NCBI GenBank assembly: GCA_020466095.1
Contig: CM035806.1
Location: 146,500,420 to 146,564,419 of the forward strand
DNA: 64,000 nucleotides
Direction: 5' to 3'
Source: Chlorops oryzae
Lineage: Eukaryota > Arthropoda > Insecta > Diptera > Chloropidae
This document shows, in pieces, positions 1 to 9,577 of the stretch. Both the position numbers and the translations under genes were made by a program. Positions within the stretch are counted from its first letter, which is position 1, and each line of letters opens with the position of its first letter. The notes under the pieces are model-generated. The model had not been told where the DNA came from and searched no databases. It saw nothing but the letters and a program-made list of their open reading frames with translations.

Positions 1-726
1 TCCCTGCGAACAAAAAACAAAAAAATATAGATATATATATATATATAAAATACAATAAAATATAATAAAATAATTTGCCACTCATGTGATAGTTAAGCGA
101 GCACATTTGGCGCCTCATTTGCACTCTCGAAAACAAACATTTGAAAAAGCAGGAAAAATAATTAAAAGTGCCCTCAAAATAAGTTCAAACTGCGGTCAAT
201 TGAATTTTTAATGCTACAGCACTTGATAGAAGCCACAGGCCGAGAATTAATCGTTGCAAATGAACGTTGTTAATCTGCAGTTTAAATTGATAAATTCCAT
301 TTAAGGCTCCTTAATGTTACTTTGAAAAAAGGTACACAACAAGATTATTATTTTTGCTATAGCTACTAGAATTATCCACGTTTCCCAAACACATTCGGAA
401 GGCATTGCATATTGTATATGCTTGGATAGAGTTTGGAAAGCTTATTGCAAACAAATAAGTACCTATGTAAAAAGTCTGTCCAAATGCTTGCTGGGTCATT
501 AAACCTAACACGTTGCGACGGACTCTAGACGAGGATATACTCTGCCATATACGTCTCTCTGGCGATATAGTATACTTGTATGTCGAATTATTTCCCAAAA
601 ATATTCTCTAACTCCGTGAAAATCCCTATCGACGTTTCCCTGACAACTGAATGAATTGATTTCCTTTTTTTCTTTTTAAAGGAAAACATTTCCCTTTTCA
701 GTCCCGGCCTTGTTGATAGATTTTCT
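1..726. other. AT-rich stretch without a recognised gene
   Basis: The stretch opens with an (AT)n/(TAAAA)-like run at 25-75. A 93-codon minus-strand open frame at 317-598 has no motif I recognise and no visible splice context. I see no other feature. Confidence 0.6.
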
Positions 727-958
727 CTAAGGCTCATAGTCTCCAACCTAGTTTAAACTATTTGAAGGTTTAAACTTTCAAATGATAGTCTTCAGGAGAG
801 TTTAAACTAGGTTTATTAATTTTATATGAAAATTTTTTTAAACTTCAAATATAGCCAAAGTATTTTTGTGACTTAAACTGGCATGAAGACTAAGGGAATT
901 TATTAGAGAATTTAAACATTCGAAGCGCTTAAACCGAGTCGAAGACTACGACCCTAAG
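727..958. mobile_element. Small MITE-like element with imperfect inverted ends
   Basis: The first about 30 bases from 727 (CTAAGGCTCATAGTCT...) match the reverse complement of the last about 30 bases ending at 958 (CTTAGGGTCGTAGTCT...) with several mismatches. The interior repeats the motif GTTTAAAC in both orientations (for example near 750, 768 and 801) and would fold strongly. There is no coding capacity and no clear target duplication. I infer a non-autonomous DNA element; the superfamily is not assignable. Confidence 0.5.
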
Positions 959-1606
959 TGTTCTTAGCACTTGATCTCGAATTTATATGTGAAAATAGCT
1001 CAATTCTCAATTTTCCCTGCGGATTTTTTAAAAAATTTCTCCCCATCGACACACACTGGGAGAGGAATATGAAGGAAGCAATAATTTTTAAGCACAAATT
1101 GCCACATTCTTTCTCTTATTCGCACTAACTTAGAACACTTTCTTCCTCCGAGGAGTAAAAGTTCTTGGAGACAAATTGCCGGGGAATATTGAATTAGAGT
1201 AGGGCTGAAATTCTTTATCGAAGGATATCGACTTTCGTAGCCAAAATCGGTCGTAATATTTTCAGTAAACTGGATAAAATAGTTCGAGAATGGGTTGTTT
1301 TTAGCAGACCATTCTTTCATACATTTCGATGATGAAACATTTTTTTGTAAGCTAGACACGCATAGGGATGTGATATGGGAGCGTGTTTTCTCTTGCCCGT
1401 GCGTCTCTTGTCAACAAACAAATGCTTTTCTATCGAAATGTCAAACAGTGTGTAAAGTGAATTTCAGTGAAAAGAAACTTTTTTTTATGTTTATTCATTT
1501 TTTGCTTTTCAATTGAAAGATAAAATGAAAATACGATTTTTTGTTTTTATTTTTTGAAATTTTTTAAAGCGCGCTCGATTAAATTGACTCTGAGCCATTT
1601 GATGTG
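959..1606. other. Unassigned stretch
   Basis: No gene is recognised. Open frames on both strands overlap each other without motifs. Short phrases such as CCGGGGAATATT and AGGGCTGAAA near 1181-1210 resemble a stretch near 47440-47490, which suggests a shared, very decayed repeat. Confidence 0.4.
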
Positions 1607-1610
1607 ACAC

Positions 1611-1664
<54 letters not shown>

Positions 1665-1667
1665 ACA
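1607..1667. repeat. (CA)n microsatellite at the 5' junction of the R1-clade element
   Basis: A nearly pure CA dinucleotide run. It ends directly at the first base of the retrotransposon fragment. A second CA-rich run follows the element's poly(A) at 5267. The pair suggests the element inserted into a CA microsatellite. Confidence 0.85.
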
Positions 1668-1954
1668 GATGCCGATGACCTGGCAATTGTGGTAGTTGCA
1701 AAGACCATAGAAGAAATTTCAGAACGGTGCGCAGCAGCTGTTGACAGAGTAACCAGCTGGCTTCGTGAAAATGGGCTGCATCTCGCTGCCCACAAAACGG
1801 AATCAGTGCTTCTCAGCACCCGAAAGAAGCGTGAAGTCTTCTCGTTTTGGAGCGGGGGCTTCCAAATAACCTCAAAGCCGTTTCTGCGGTATCTGGGTGT
1901 CCTCATAGACACCAGGCTAGTTTTTAAAGACCACCTGAGGATGGTAAATGACAA
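1668..1954 (+). pseudogene. Reverse transcriptase fragment, N-terminal part of the split ORF
   Basis: The frame reads through the A/YADD catalytic box, then VDRVTSWLRENGLHLAAHKT and a block containing FLRYLGVLIDTRL. These are RT palm/thumb motifs typical of non-LTR elements. Both aspartates of the ADD box are present. All upstream RT motifs and the endonuclease domain are missing. The frame is broken at 1954 by a DNA element. In the reconstructed empty site (one AA kept) the codons AAT GAC AAA GCA GCA AGA run on without a gap into the downstream fragment, so the ORF was open when the element inserted. Confidence 0.85.
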
Positions 1955-4270
1955 CACTGAAAGAAATATCGGAAGTAATATTGAATAAAAATTTTCGTAA
2001 ATATTTGAATACGAATTTTAAGTCAATATAACGGATTTATCTTCATGCCTGACGAAAATTATTTGTTATTATGCAGAAATTTTGTGAATGGAACGAAAAA
2101 AATTCTTCAATATGAGTTAATAGTTTAATCAATATAAAATTTCTTCATAGGTACGAAAACATTTCTTCATATGAAGAAATTTTACTATAGCTTTATCGGA
2201 GAAATCCGCTGTTCCGTATTGGTCATCTAAATGTTGAAATAACCTTTTAGAAGTTTTCGTATAAATTTTAAATTTATAAAGAATTAATTGAATAAACGAT
2301 TTTGTTTAGCAGATTAAAAAGAAATTTCGTTAATAAATCAAAACTATTTACTGTTGTTAAAATGGAAATTTATTCGCGAATTCATCGTGATATTTTTTTT
2401 TTTTTAATTGAAAGCTTGAAAGGATAATTTAGTTAAAAAATTAGTATAAAATTTTTTTGAATTAAATTTCTAATTCAATTCACATAAGACTGAATTGAAA
2501 GATTTGAATCTTGCGGATTAAATTTTTTTATTAATATATATGGAAAATCAAAATTTAATTCTATGATTTTTTAAATGATAATTGTTTTTATGTATACTGG
2601 AAAATTCTTCAGTAATTTCTATGAAAATTTATGTTAATTTGATTTTTTATTCGGAAGTTAAAACGAGTTACTCTCTTGACGGTTAATCTAAGGATTTAAA
2701 ATCGCTATTCTGATTTGTTGCACTTTTATTTCGGTTGGTATTCGTTGCATTGTAACATTTATTGATGAATACGAGTATTTCACAGCCTAAAATTCACAGA
2801 ATCGAAAGGATGTGTAAGCAAATTTTTGCGAGGGCTAATCCTGAAATTGTACTTTACAATCCCAATGTAGATGTACATACGTTCTTGAATCTTCAGTGAA
2901 AGGTGCATTCATTTTAAGGCACTAATTTCGATTGCTGGATTTCTTAGCTGAATTCCTTTATCAATTTTTAACAAATAAGGAAAAATTTCTTAAGAATTTA
3001 CTTGGGGTTTAATGAGGCGCTCTAAGGTAGAATTAGTGCCAGCACAGCATATTCGTCCATGAAACTTTAGACTTGCCGTTTTTTAGTGAGAGTCAGAAAA
3101 TCTGGTTAATTTGAAAATGCCTGAAACGTTGATAAATTTATTTAATCGTCTTAAATCGCACAAAATCATGATTTAAAGTGTGTTTAAGTCATATAGCAGT
3201 CAATTTGAAAGCAAGTCCAGAGCCAATTAAAAGAAATGTTTTTAAAGTGGTGCTGCTTGGACGGTGGTTCATAAAAATGTACGTCAACGCGTGACAGTCT
3301 GGCACACAGTATACATATTGGGTTGAATTGTCAATGGAATTTATGAATCCGACTCCAAGTTGCAGGTGCTAATCAGATACCAGGAGAAAATCGTATCTTA
3401 TATGAAGATAAATATTGGCATTATGAAACGAGTCATTTACGAAACTCCATTCATCAAGTAAAAATTAAGAAATATTGAGAAATTAATTCGATTAATTAAC
3501 TAGAATTGAAAATTATAAACAGTAAAAAATAATATTTTAGAAAATGTGATTAATTTAAAAAATTTCGTTGTAAAGATATTTCAAATAGATAAATTTTTTC
3601 TCTCTCATTTGACTGCGCACATCGAATATTTATACATACAAAGTTTATTTTCCTATTGCGTTTATTGTTCCAACGCGTTATCTGGCAAAATTCATAGAAA
3701 TAAAACTGGTTTTGTGATGTTTGATTATTGACGTTTTTCTTGTCTATAAAAAATAGCAGATGTGAGACAGTCGGGACTCACAACAGTTAATACATATGAT
3801 GAAATTTTGAAATATATAAATACGAGAAATTTCTTCAATATAACGAAGCAGGGTTGCGTATTTCAATAAATTTCTTCATATTGAAGAAAATCGTTCGTAA
3901 TATTGAAGAAATTTATTCAATATAACGAAGCAGGGTTGCGTATTTCAATAAATTTCTTCATATTGAAGAAAATCGTTCGTAATATTGAAGAAATTTATTC
4001 AATATCAATTATTATTTTCGTAGATTTGAGGAAATTTCTTCAATATAACGAAGCAGGATAATATACTTGAAGAAATTTGACTAAAATAATTTCGTAGATA
4101 TGAAGATATTTCTTCAATATAACGAATTTTTTTTCCTCATTTGAAATTCTTCATATTGAATATCGTCTTTATTCATATTGATTGCTTTTTTTAGTTAGCT
4201 CTATTTTTACTGCCGTTTCTTCAATAACGCAGCCCATTTCTTCAATATTACCTACGGATTTTTTTCGGTG
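1955..4270. mobile_element. CACYG-ended non-autonomous DNA element (2316 bp) inside the R1 ORF
   Basis: The left end CACTGAAAGAAAT and the reverse complement of the right end CACCGAAAAAAAT form imperfect terminal inverted repeats of roughly 35 bp. The flanks carry a 2-bp duplication AA (1953-1954 and 4271-4272). Removing the element plus one AA restores the R1 reading frame. CACTG/CACCG termini with 2-3 bp duplications are a feature of the CMC (CACTA/Mirage/Chapaev) group; the assignment is inference. There is no transposase. The interior has AT-rich subterminal repeats (motif CTTCAATATAACGAAGCAGG near 3834, 3919 and 4038) and a segment (about 2270-3410) colinear with 5990-7400. Confidence 0.75.
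3828..4070. repeat. Subterminal tandem repeats of the CACYG element
   Basis: A unit of roughly 72-85 bp containing GAAGAAATTTATTCAATATA and AACGAAGCAGGGTTGCG recurs at about 3834, 3907 and, partially, 3990-4060. Each unit contains short inverted GAAGAAAT/ATTTCTTC motifs. Arrays of this kind near the ends are typical transposase-binding regions in CMC-group elements (inference). Confidence 0.6.
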
Positions 4271-4272
4271 AA

Positions 4273-5080
4273 AGCAGCAAGAGTGACACTTGCCCTTTCA
4301 CGAATCATGGCAAACACATCGGCAATACGAGCCACAAGACGTAAACTCCTTGCGAGAGTCACCAGCTCCGTAATACTATACGCATCACCAATTTGGGCTT
4401 CAGCGATGAGCAAAAACACATACGCTGCAGGCGCCAGAAGCACTTACAGGCTAAGCGCGCTGCGCGTAATCAGTGCTTTCCGCACTGTTTCGGATGAAGC
4501 TGCCTGCGTCATTGCGAGCATGCCACCGCTTGATTTGTTGGCATGCGAATTGCGTGATACCCTGTATAGAAGAGTGTCGAAGGAGGAGACGCGCCGCTCC
4601 ACCATGCGTATATGGCAACAGCGATGGGATGTTTCAACAAAAGGAAGATGGACGCACACCCTGATACCAAATCTTGATGTGTGGGCCAGAAGGAAACATG
4701 GTGAGGTAGACTTCTACCTCACACAGATCCTAAGCGGACATGGAGTTTTTAAACCATATCTACATCGTTTCAAGCACGAAGATGATCCGTTCTGCCCGAG
4801 CTGCGATGGGATACCAGAAGATGCAAGCCACGTTCTTTTTACCTGCCCTCGATTTAACGAAGCTAGGGAAGAGATGGCAGAGGCTATTGGCGAACGCATA
4901 ACAGCGCAAAACCTAATATTGAAAATGGTAGGCTCGCCTGACGCATGGCGAGCAATATCTACTGCTGCAGCGAGAATCATGACTCAGTTAAGAGTATATG
5001 AACGACAACGTGCCAGCGAACGCGCAGGAAGAGAGGCTCCCTCTTTTCAAACCGAACAGTCACGAACCCGTACGACGTAA
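4273..5080 (+). pseudogene. R1-clade ORF2 C-terminal part with CCHC zinc knuckle
   Basis: About 269 codons are uninterrupted up to a TAA at 5078-5080. The peptide begins KAARVTLALSRIM and continues through a conserved block (VILYASPIWASAM) found after the RT thumb of R1-type elements. Near residue 180 there is CPSCDGIPEDASHVLFTC, the C-x2-C-x8-H-x4-C knuckle. The terminal region is charged (RQRASERAGRE). The intact frame over 800 bp implies limited decay since insertion. It cannot make a functional protein because the 5' half is missing. Confidence 0.85.
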
Positions 5081-5226
5081 CAAACGATTTGAGCTAACGC
5101 TCAGGACTTCCTTCTGACGAAATACCTAACGGTGGTTCCAGGAGGATCTTTCCGTCCCGACGAGAGGAGATGTTTAGAGGATTAAAGTCCCTCACTGACT
5201 TAAGGCTTTCGATGCTTTTACTCCTC

Positions 5227-5266
<40 letters not shown>

Positions 5267-5267
<1 letters not shown>

Positions 5268-5285
5268 ACACACACAGACACACAG

Positions 5286-5316
<31 letters not shown>

Positions 5317-5333
5317 GACACACACACACACAA
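5267..5333. repeat. (CA)n/(CAGA) microsatellite at the 3' junction of the R1-clade element
   Basis: The run is of the type CACACACACAGACACACAG, with occasional GA and AA interruptions, and lies immediately after the poly(A). Together with 1607-1667 it frames the retrotransposon. Confidence 0.85.
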
Positions 5334-5375
5334 ATTCATGAGGTAATTCAATTTCATCATATGCTCATAAACATA

Positions 5376-5894
5376 TCCAGCAGGAAAAGTCGCCCTGACG
5401 AAATCAGTGATGTCAGGATGACTACTTTGTAGCCGGCATGCATGCCAAATCGTAGGACACTTTGTATGACATTTGTACACGAACTGACAGGGACCTCCTC
5501 CTGGGTGACTTTGTTTGTCTTGTCGTGGAATCAGAAAATGTCACTAGTGACGCCCAGCACGACATTGACACCTTATAGAAACCGCTTTGAAAACTTCTCT
5601 TCTTTGTCTTCTCTTTCAATATTCGCCTCAGCAATTTTTATTCTCCTCAGCCATGGATCGAACCGGCGATCTTCGGATTGTGAGTCGAGCACTTATACAC
5701 TATGCCATTCATGCTAATGCTCAACTGACGCTACAACCTTTTTTAAATTTCAGTAGCCAATGAGAGTCAAGCATATGAACAGCTTACCTCCACGATGATA
5801 TGTCCTCCAAGATGTCATGCATGACAATGTCACCTATATGTCATCGATGACATCACTGATGGCTTTGTCATGCAGGAGATAATTTCCCGCTGGG
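5376..5894 (-). mobile_element. TA-flanked MITE, CCCAGCGGG family, with a tRNA-like module
   Basis: The right end TTTCCCGCTGGG is followed by TA (5895-5896). The left end is TCCAGCAGGAAAA after TA (5374-5375). The interior is colinear, in reverse orientation, with 55226-55750 and 52694-53240: ATGACAT palindromes, ATGTCATCGATGACAT, and a tRNA-like B box (GGTTCGATCC on the minus strand near 5650-5660). There is no coding capacity. Confidence 0.7.
5648..5712 (-). other. tRNA-like module (A/B-box remnant) inside a MITE
   Basis: On the minus strand the sequence reads TGGCATAGTGTATAAGTGC (A-box-like), then CTCGACTCACAATCCGAAGA, then a B-box GGTTCGATCC. The spacing resembles a tRNA body, but the arms do not pair well and no full cloverleaf is evident. 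Sister copies are at 52846 and 55408. It is a tRNA-derived remnant, not a functional tRNA. Confidence 0.55.
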
Positions 5895-5989
5895 TACTCG
5901 TAGTGGCCTTCGGTTCGTCCTATGAACTCGCCGGACAATATCACCCTATTTAAGGCTCGAATTGCTTCAACATTTTCACAATTTAATAA

Positions 5990-7420
5990 AAGGAATTAAT
6001 TGAATTAAACCGACTTTTAGCTTAGCCAAGTATTCCGAACGAAGTATACATTTCAATTTACATTCGTATTATTTTTCACTTGATTTCGTTGGAAAATGTG
6101 AAATTTAATTCGATCGGAAATCTGCCATCGTCGATTTTTTTTTTTGTTTTTAATTGAAAAGGCTTGAAAAGGATAATTTACTGGTGTACAAAACGATTAA
6201 GTATAAAATGCTGTTTTTGAATTAAATTTCGTAATTAGGCAATTCCACGCATAACGACCTGGAATGTGGACAAGATTTGACATCCTTGCGGATTAAATCC
6301 TTTTTTGAATTAACTATTATATGGCAAAATCAAAATTTTAATTCTGATGGATTTTACTTAAATTGATACATTTGCCCTTTTTCATCCTGTTTATACTGGA
6401 AACATCTCCTTCGTAGAGTCAATTTCTAGCCGAAAATTTAATGTTCAATTTGGTTTTTTATTCGGGAAGTTAAAACGAGTCCTACTCTCTTCGTACGGTT
6501 AATCTAAGGCATTTAACCCAATCGCTATCTCCTGACTTTGTTCGCACTTTTCATTTCGGTTGGTATTCGTTGCCATTGTAACATGTTCATTTGTCTATGA
6601 ATACGAGGTCCACTTGTCACAGCCATAAAATTCACAGAATCGAAAGGATGTGATAAGCGACAATCGCTTCTGTCGGCGGGCGGCTATTCCTCGAGCAATT
6701 GTGACTGTTAACACAATCCACAATGTCACGATGTACATACGTTCCTTGGAAAATCTTTCAGTAGAAAGGTGCATTCATTTTGTAAGGCTTCGTATTTACG
6801 ATCTCGGCTGGATCTTCTTCCAGACTCGAATGTCCCCGATATTAGTCAATTTTTCAAGCAGAATCAAGAAGAAATTTCCTCGTACGAGCATTCTTAACCG
6901 ATGAACCGTTTAAATGTAGGCTGGCTGCCTGACCGGTTGACGTTGTGCCTCGCCCACAAGCATATTGCTGCTCCCAAAACCTTTCCTTCATTGCCGTTTC
7001 ACGTGGCGTCGCACGGAGTGGGCACTCGAAAACAGTAGGTACGGATATGAGCGCCTGACAAACGTTGGATATAATTTATTTGAATTTTATATTTTCGCAC
7101 ACCTGAATTGCATGCATTTGCAGAGAGCATCGCCGGAGCAGAGAGCAGTCAGACCGAAAACGACAACGACACCAAACGAGCCCATTCAAAGAGGAACGGT
7201 AATGGTAACGGTAGCGGCGGTGGTAACGGTGAGCGAGGTAAAAATGTACGTACGGAAGGACGTTCAAGATTTGTGTGTGACACAGATACATACTTTGGCG
7301 CTCAAGAGATGTATGTACGAGCGACTGGGGCAAATCGTATCCCCGACTCCAAGTTGCAGCGTGCTTACTGCACCGTGATGACCAGCGGCAGAAACGTGGC
7401 CATCTGTACATAGGAAGATG
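5990..7420 (+). other. Region colinear with the interior of the 1955-4270 element
   Basis: A series of short identical phrases occurs in the same order in 2270-3410 and here. Examples are TTTCGGTTGGTATTCGTTGC (6556; 2732), ATTCACAGAATCGAAAGGAT (6630; 2791), GATGTACATACGTT (6729; 2871), GAAAGGTGCATTCATTTT (6764; 2898) and CGACTCCAAGTTGCA (7343; 3350). The copy inside the element is shorter and poorer in G+C. This may be the source of a captured segment, or both may descend from one older repeat. Confidence 0.65.
7108..7413 (+). CDS. Candidate exon or small ORF (unrecognised, Gly/Asn-rich)
   Basis: The frame gives 101 codons. The middle is low in complexity, with TENDNDTKRAHSKRNGNGNG and then Ser/Gly-rich sequence. 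A possible 3' splice site (ATTTGCAG) ends at 7123, and possible 5' splice sites follow at 7229 (GTGAGC) and 7238 (GTAAAA), so a 105-114 bp exon is an alternative to the full ORF. Codon use looks more G+C-rich than the surroundings. I recognise no domain. The matching part of 2270-3410 is not open. It may be a host exon or chance. Confidence 0.25.
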   Translation: MHAFAESIAGAESSQTENDNDTKRAHSKRNGNGNGSGGGNGERGKNVRTEGRSRFVCDTDTYFGAQEMYVRATGANRIPDSKLQRAYCTVMTSGRNVAICT

Positions 7421-8020
7421 AAACAATGGCGCAGTTCATGCAAACTAATCTTCTTGCCACTCCTTTTCGAGCCAAGCAAATGAATTAGAGAAAAAGAACG
7501 AGGGGGAAATATACTACATAGCAAAGCAAAGCAAAGCAAAACAAAACAAAACAAGAAAAAAACAAAAAGAAAAATGAAAAGATAATAAAATCTAAAGAAA
7601 CGCCATCAGCCGATTGTAAAACAAAAGTAAGTCAAGCAAGGATGAAATTTTTTCCATAGCTCTCAGTTCTGACTGGCGGCATCGCATCGCAGAATATTGT
7701 ATACACACACACACAACAGGATGAGTTGTGTCCTACTTTGTTCATTGCTTCCCAACGGCGGTTATCTGGGACAAACGAACACAGTTCATCGTCTATGAAG
7801 ACACGTGGCTTGATTTAACTTCATTCCCCTTCATTGAGATTATACATACAGACATATATGTATAAACATTCTTTCAATATGATTTGCACGTGGACTCAAA
7901 TCCTTGGTTGAACAAAATAATTGAAATATGTGTTGCTCCCACACAGAAGGACCTTGATTATATTTTATTTATTATATTCCTTAAATATACCTATTGTATT
8001 GATAGTGAGGATGAAAAAGG
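7421..8020. other. Unassigned stretch
   Basis: Contains a purine-rich run with CAAAG/CAAAA repeats (7519-7570) and a short (AC)n near 7703. No gene is seen. Confidence 0.5.
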
Positions 8021-8158
8021 GATTCTATCGATTCAAGTGCTGCCAAGCATTCGGATTCTTCGCTGAAATCGGAAAAACCCAAAAAAAAGAAATGGACCGA
8101 CGAAAATTCGAAGACATTCGAATTTGATGTGCTCCGGCCGTCAAAGCAAGCGGCATAA
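8021..8158 (+). pseudogene. Exon-like coding fragment, frame broken at its 5' side
   Basis: 45 codons end at TAA 8156-8158. The peptide is Ser- and Lys-rich, then KKKKWTDENSKTFEFDVLRP, with a natural-looking C-terminus (SKQAA). Just upstream, in another frame, GAT AGT GAG GAT GAA AAA (8001-8018) encodes DSEDEK, which would join smoothly if one base were added in the AAAAAGGG run. In the given frame a TGA lies at 8012-8014 and no good acceptor follows it. It could be a last exon with a sequencing or assembly indel, or a decayed gene fragment. I do not recognise the family. Confidence 0.3.
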
Positions 8159-8770
8159 TAATGTGTGAATTTTCGAAAATGAAAATGTCAAAATTTGCAG
8201 CAGACGATGGAATTTTCTACCTCCGCATCGGTAATTTTCGTGTTTTCATAAAATTTGCATCTGAATCGAGCGAAAACGAATGAAGATAGAAGAAAAACAG
8301 AACAAAAAATGGGAATGAAAAAAGAAATAGAAAAAGAAAACGTAAACGAAAAGGAACAGCAATGAAAAGTAGAGTAGTGAATCAATTCATGAAAAGATGA
8401 AGAGCAAAATCAAAGCCTTCATCACAACTCAAATTCTTTCATTGAACTTTAAATCAATGTTGCCACACTGAGCGAACTTAACCATGATTTTTTTAAAAGG
8501 GCGCATTGTTATTCACAGTCCTTTTGATTTTCGAGCAGAAAAAAATTTTAAAAGAAAAATGGTTGAGTCGACAATATTTTTGGTTGATTTAAAAGGAAAT
8601 ATTTTTAATTACATTTCTTTGCGTTCGGTATAATTCTCATTTGGTTTATAAAATTGGACATATAAGATATTCATTCATCTTAGAACTTTTTAAGCATTGC
8701 GAAAGCAGTCACGACAACGTAGTGACAAAATCAGATGAAGTCCATCCGATGGCTATTTTTGGGGTTATGT

Positions 8771-9407
8771 TAGGGATGGGCAAAATGGGAAAATACATCG
8801 ATATATATCGTATCGATATATTTAAAAAGCATCGAAATTGAAACGATACTATCGGGGGAGAAATATCGACCTTTCGATATATCGAATTATAAATACCAAT
8901 TAAAAATGACTATTTTACTAAAATACAGTGTACTTTCTGCCTGGGGAGAACCCTCCTAAGCGGACACTTGTACTCTAAACGGACAGATTTCAGGAATTTT
9001 CTTGTGCTCCTGCTTTTCAAATACTTTCCTCTTAAGCGAATACCTCTGTTAAGCGGACATACATATATTTGGATCCCGTAGGTGTCTGCTTAAGACAGAG
9101 TACACTGTACGTATATTAGACAAAATTGGAGTGTATAAAAGGACGTTTTCGAGTTCTCCGATGGTATGATAAGATATGATACGATAAGATAAGATATGAA
9201 CGATTAAAATGCCTTTTTATATCCAAGAGAAATACGTGTGAAACACAGGCTTACAACGATAGACATATATAAAATATCGCTTTCGATGTCGGGAAAAGTA
9301 TATCGATGTACGATTTATCGCCCAGCAAAAATATCAGTATAAATTTTCGATATATCGTTTTCAAAATATCGATATTTTGATATATCGATATTTTTTGCCC
9401 ATCCCTA
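8771..9407 (+). mobile_element. hAT-like non-autonomous element with a nested pogo-like MITE
   Basis: The ends TAGGGATGGGCAAAA and TTTTTGCCCATCCCTA are perfect inverted repeats. The body is rich in ATCGATAT palindromes. A 14-bp direct repeat TTTTGGGGTTATGT abuts both ends (8757-8770 and 9408-9421), which is longer than the 8 bp expected for hAT. The second copy (63217-63820, opposite orientation) has an 8-bp duplication ATGTAGGG, which supports hAT. Both copies carry the same inner MITE. Confidence 0.7.
8926..9107. mobile_element. pogo-like MITE nested in the hAT-like element
   Basis: Inverted ends CAGTGTACT/AGTACACTG are flanked by TA on both sides (8924-8925 and 9108-9109). The subterminal part has CCTAAGCGGACACTTG and GGTGTCTGCTTAAGACAGAG, resembling pogo/Tigger ends (TA target, CAGT start). 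182 bp with no coding capacity. Related copies are at 63502-63679 and 23989-24172. Confidence 0.65.
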
Positions 9408-9577
9408 TTTTGGGGTTATGTTCTGCAGAGCGCTCTGTGACCATTTGCTTTGAACGTTCATTAAATTTTTTTGACATTTCTTCTTTTATAGTAATTTTAG
9501 AAATTTTTTTTTTTATTTTAAAAATTATCTTGTCATTTCAATTATGTCCGTAAATTTAAATCCATTTTTGAAAATTA

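Larger units (their letters stand above)
1668..5266 (+). mobile_element. 5'-truncated R1-clade non-LTR retrotransposon, split by a DNA element
   Basis: The reverse transcriptase reading frame starts abruptly at 1668 in the ADD box (DADDLAIVV) and runs to 1954. It resumes at 4273 after the 1955-4270 insertion and ends at 5080. A 3' UTR (5081-5229) and a poly(A) of about 37 bases (5230-5266) follow. No RNase H domain is seen. A C-terminal CCHC knuckle (C-x2-C-x8-H-x4-C) near 4795-4850 fits the R1 clade. The element lies between CA-repeat tracts, as in the Waldo/Mino type of R1-clade elements, which target such repeats (family knowledge). It is a dead copy: truncated at its 5' end and interrupted. 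Confidence 0.8.

Noticed and set aside
317..598. 93-codon minus-strand frame with a hydrophobic stretch, first thought to resemble an insect chemoreceptor C-terminus
   Set aside because: No chemoreceptor signature could be matched, there is no splice context, and the ORF is short.
1000..1516. Overlapping frames on both strands
   Set aside because: They overlap each other, have no motif, and part of the sequence resembles a repeat near 47440.
4252..4980. Other frames over the R1-clade ORF
   Set aside because: Shadows of the real plus-strand ORF, which has recognisable motifs.
5094..5480. Long minus-strand frame
   Set aside because: Most of it is the (CA)n and poly(A) tracts translated as Val/Cys and Phe runs.
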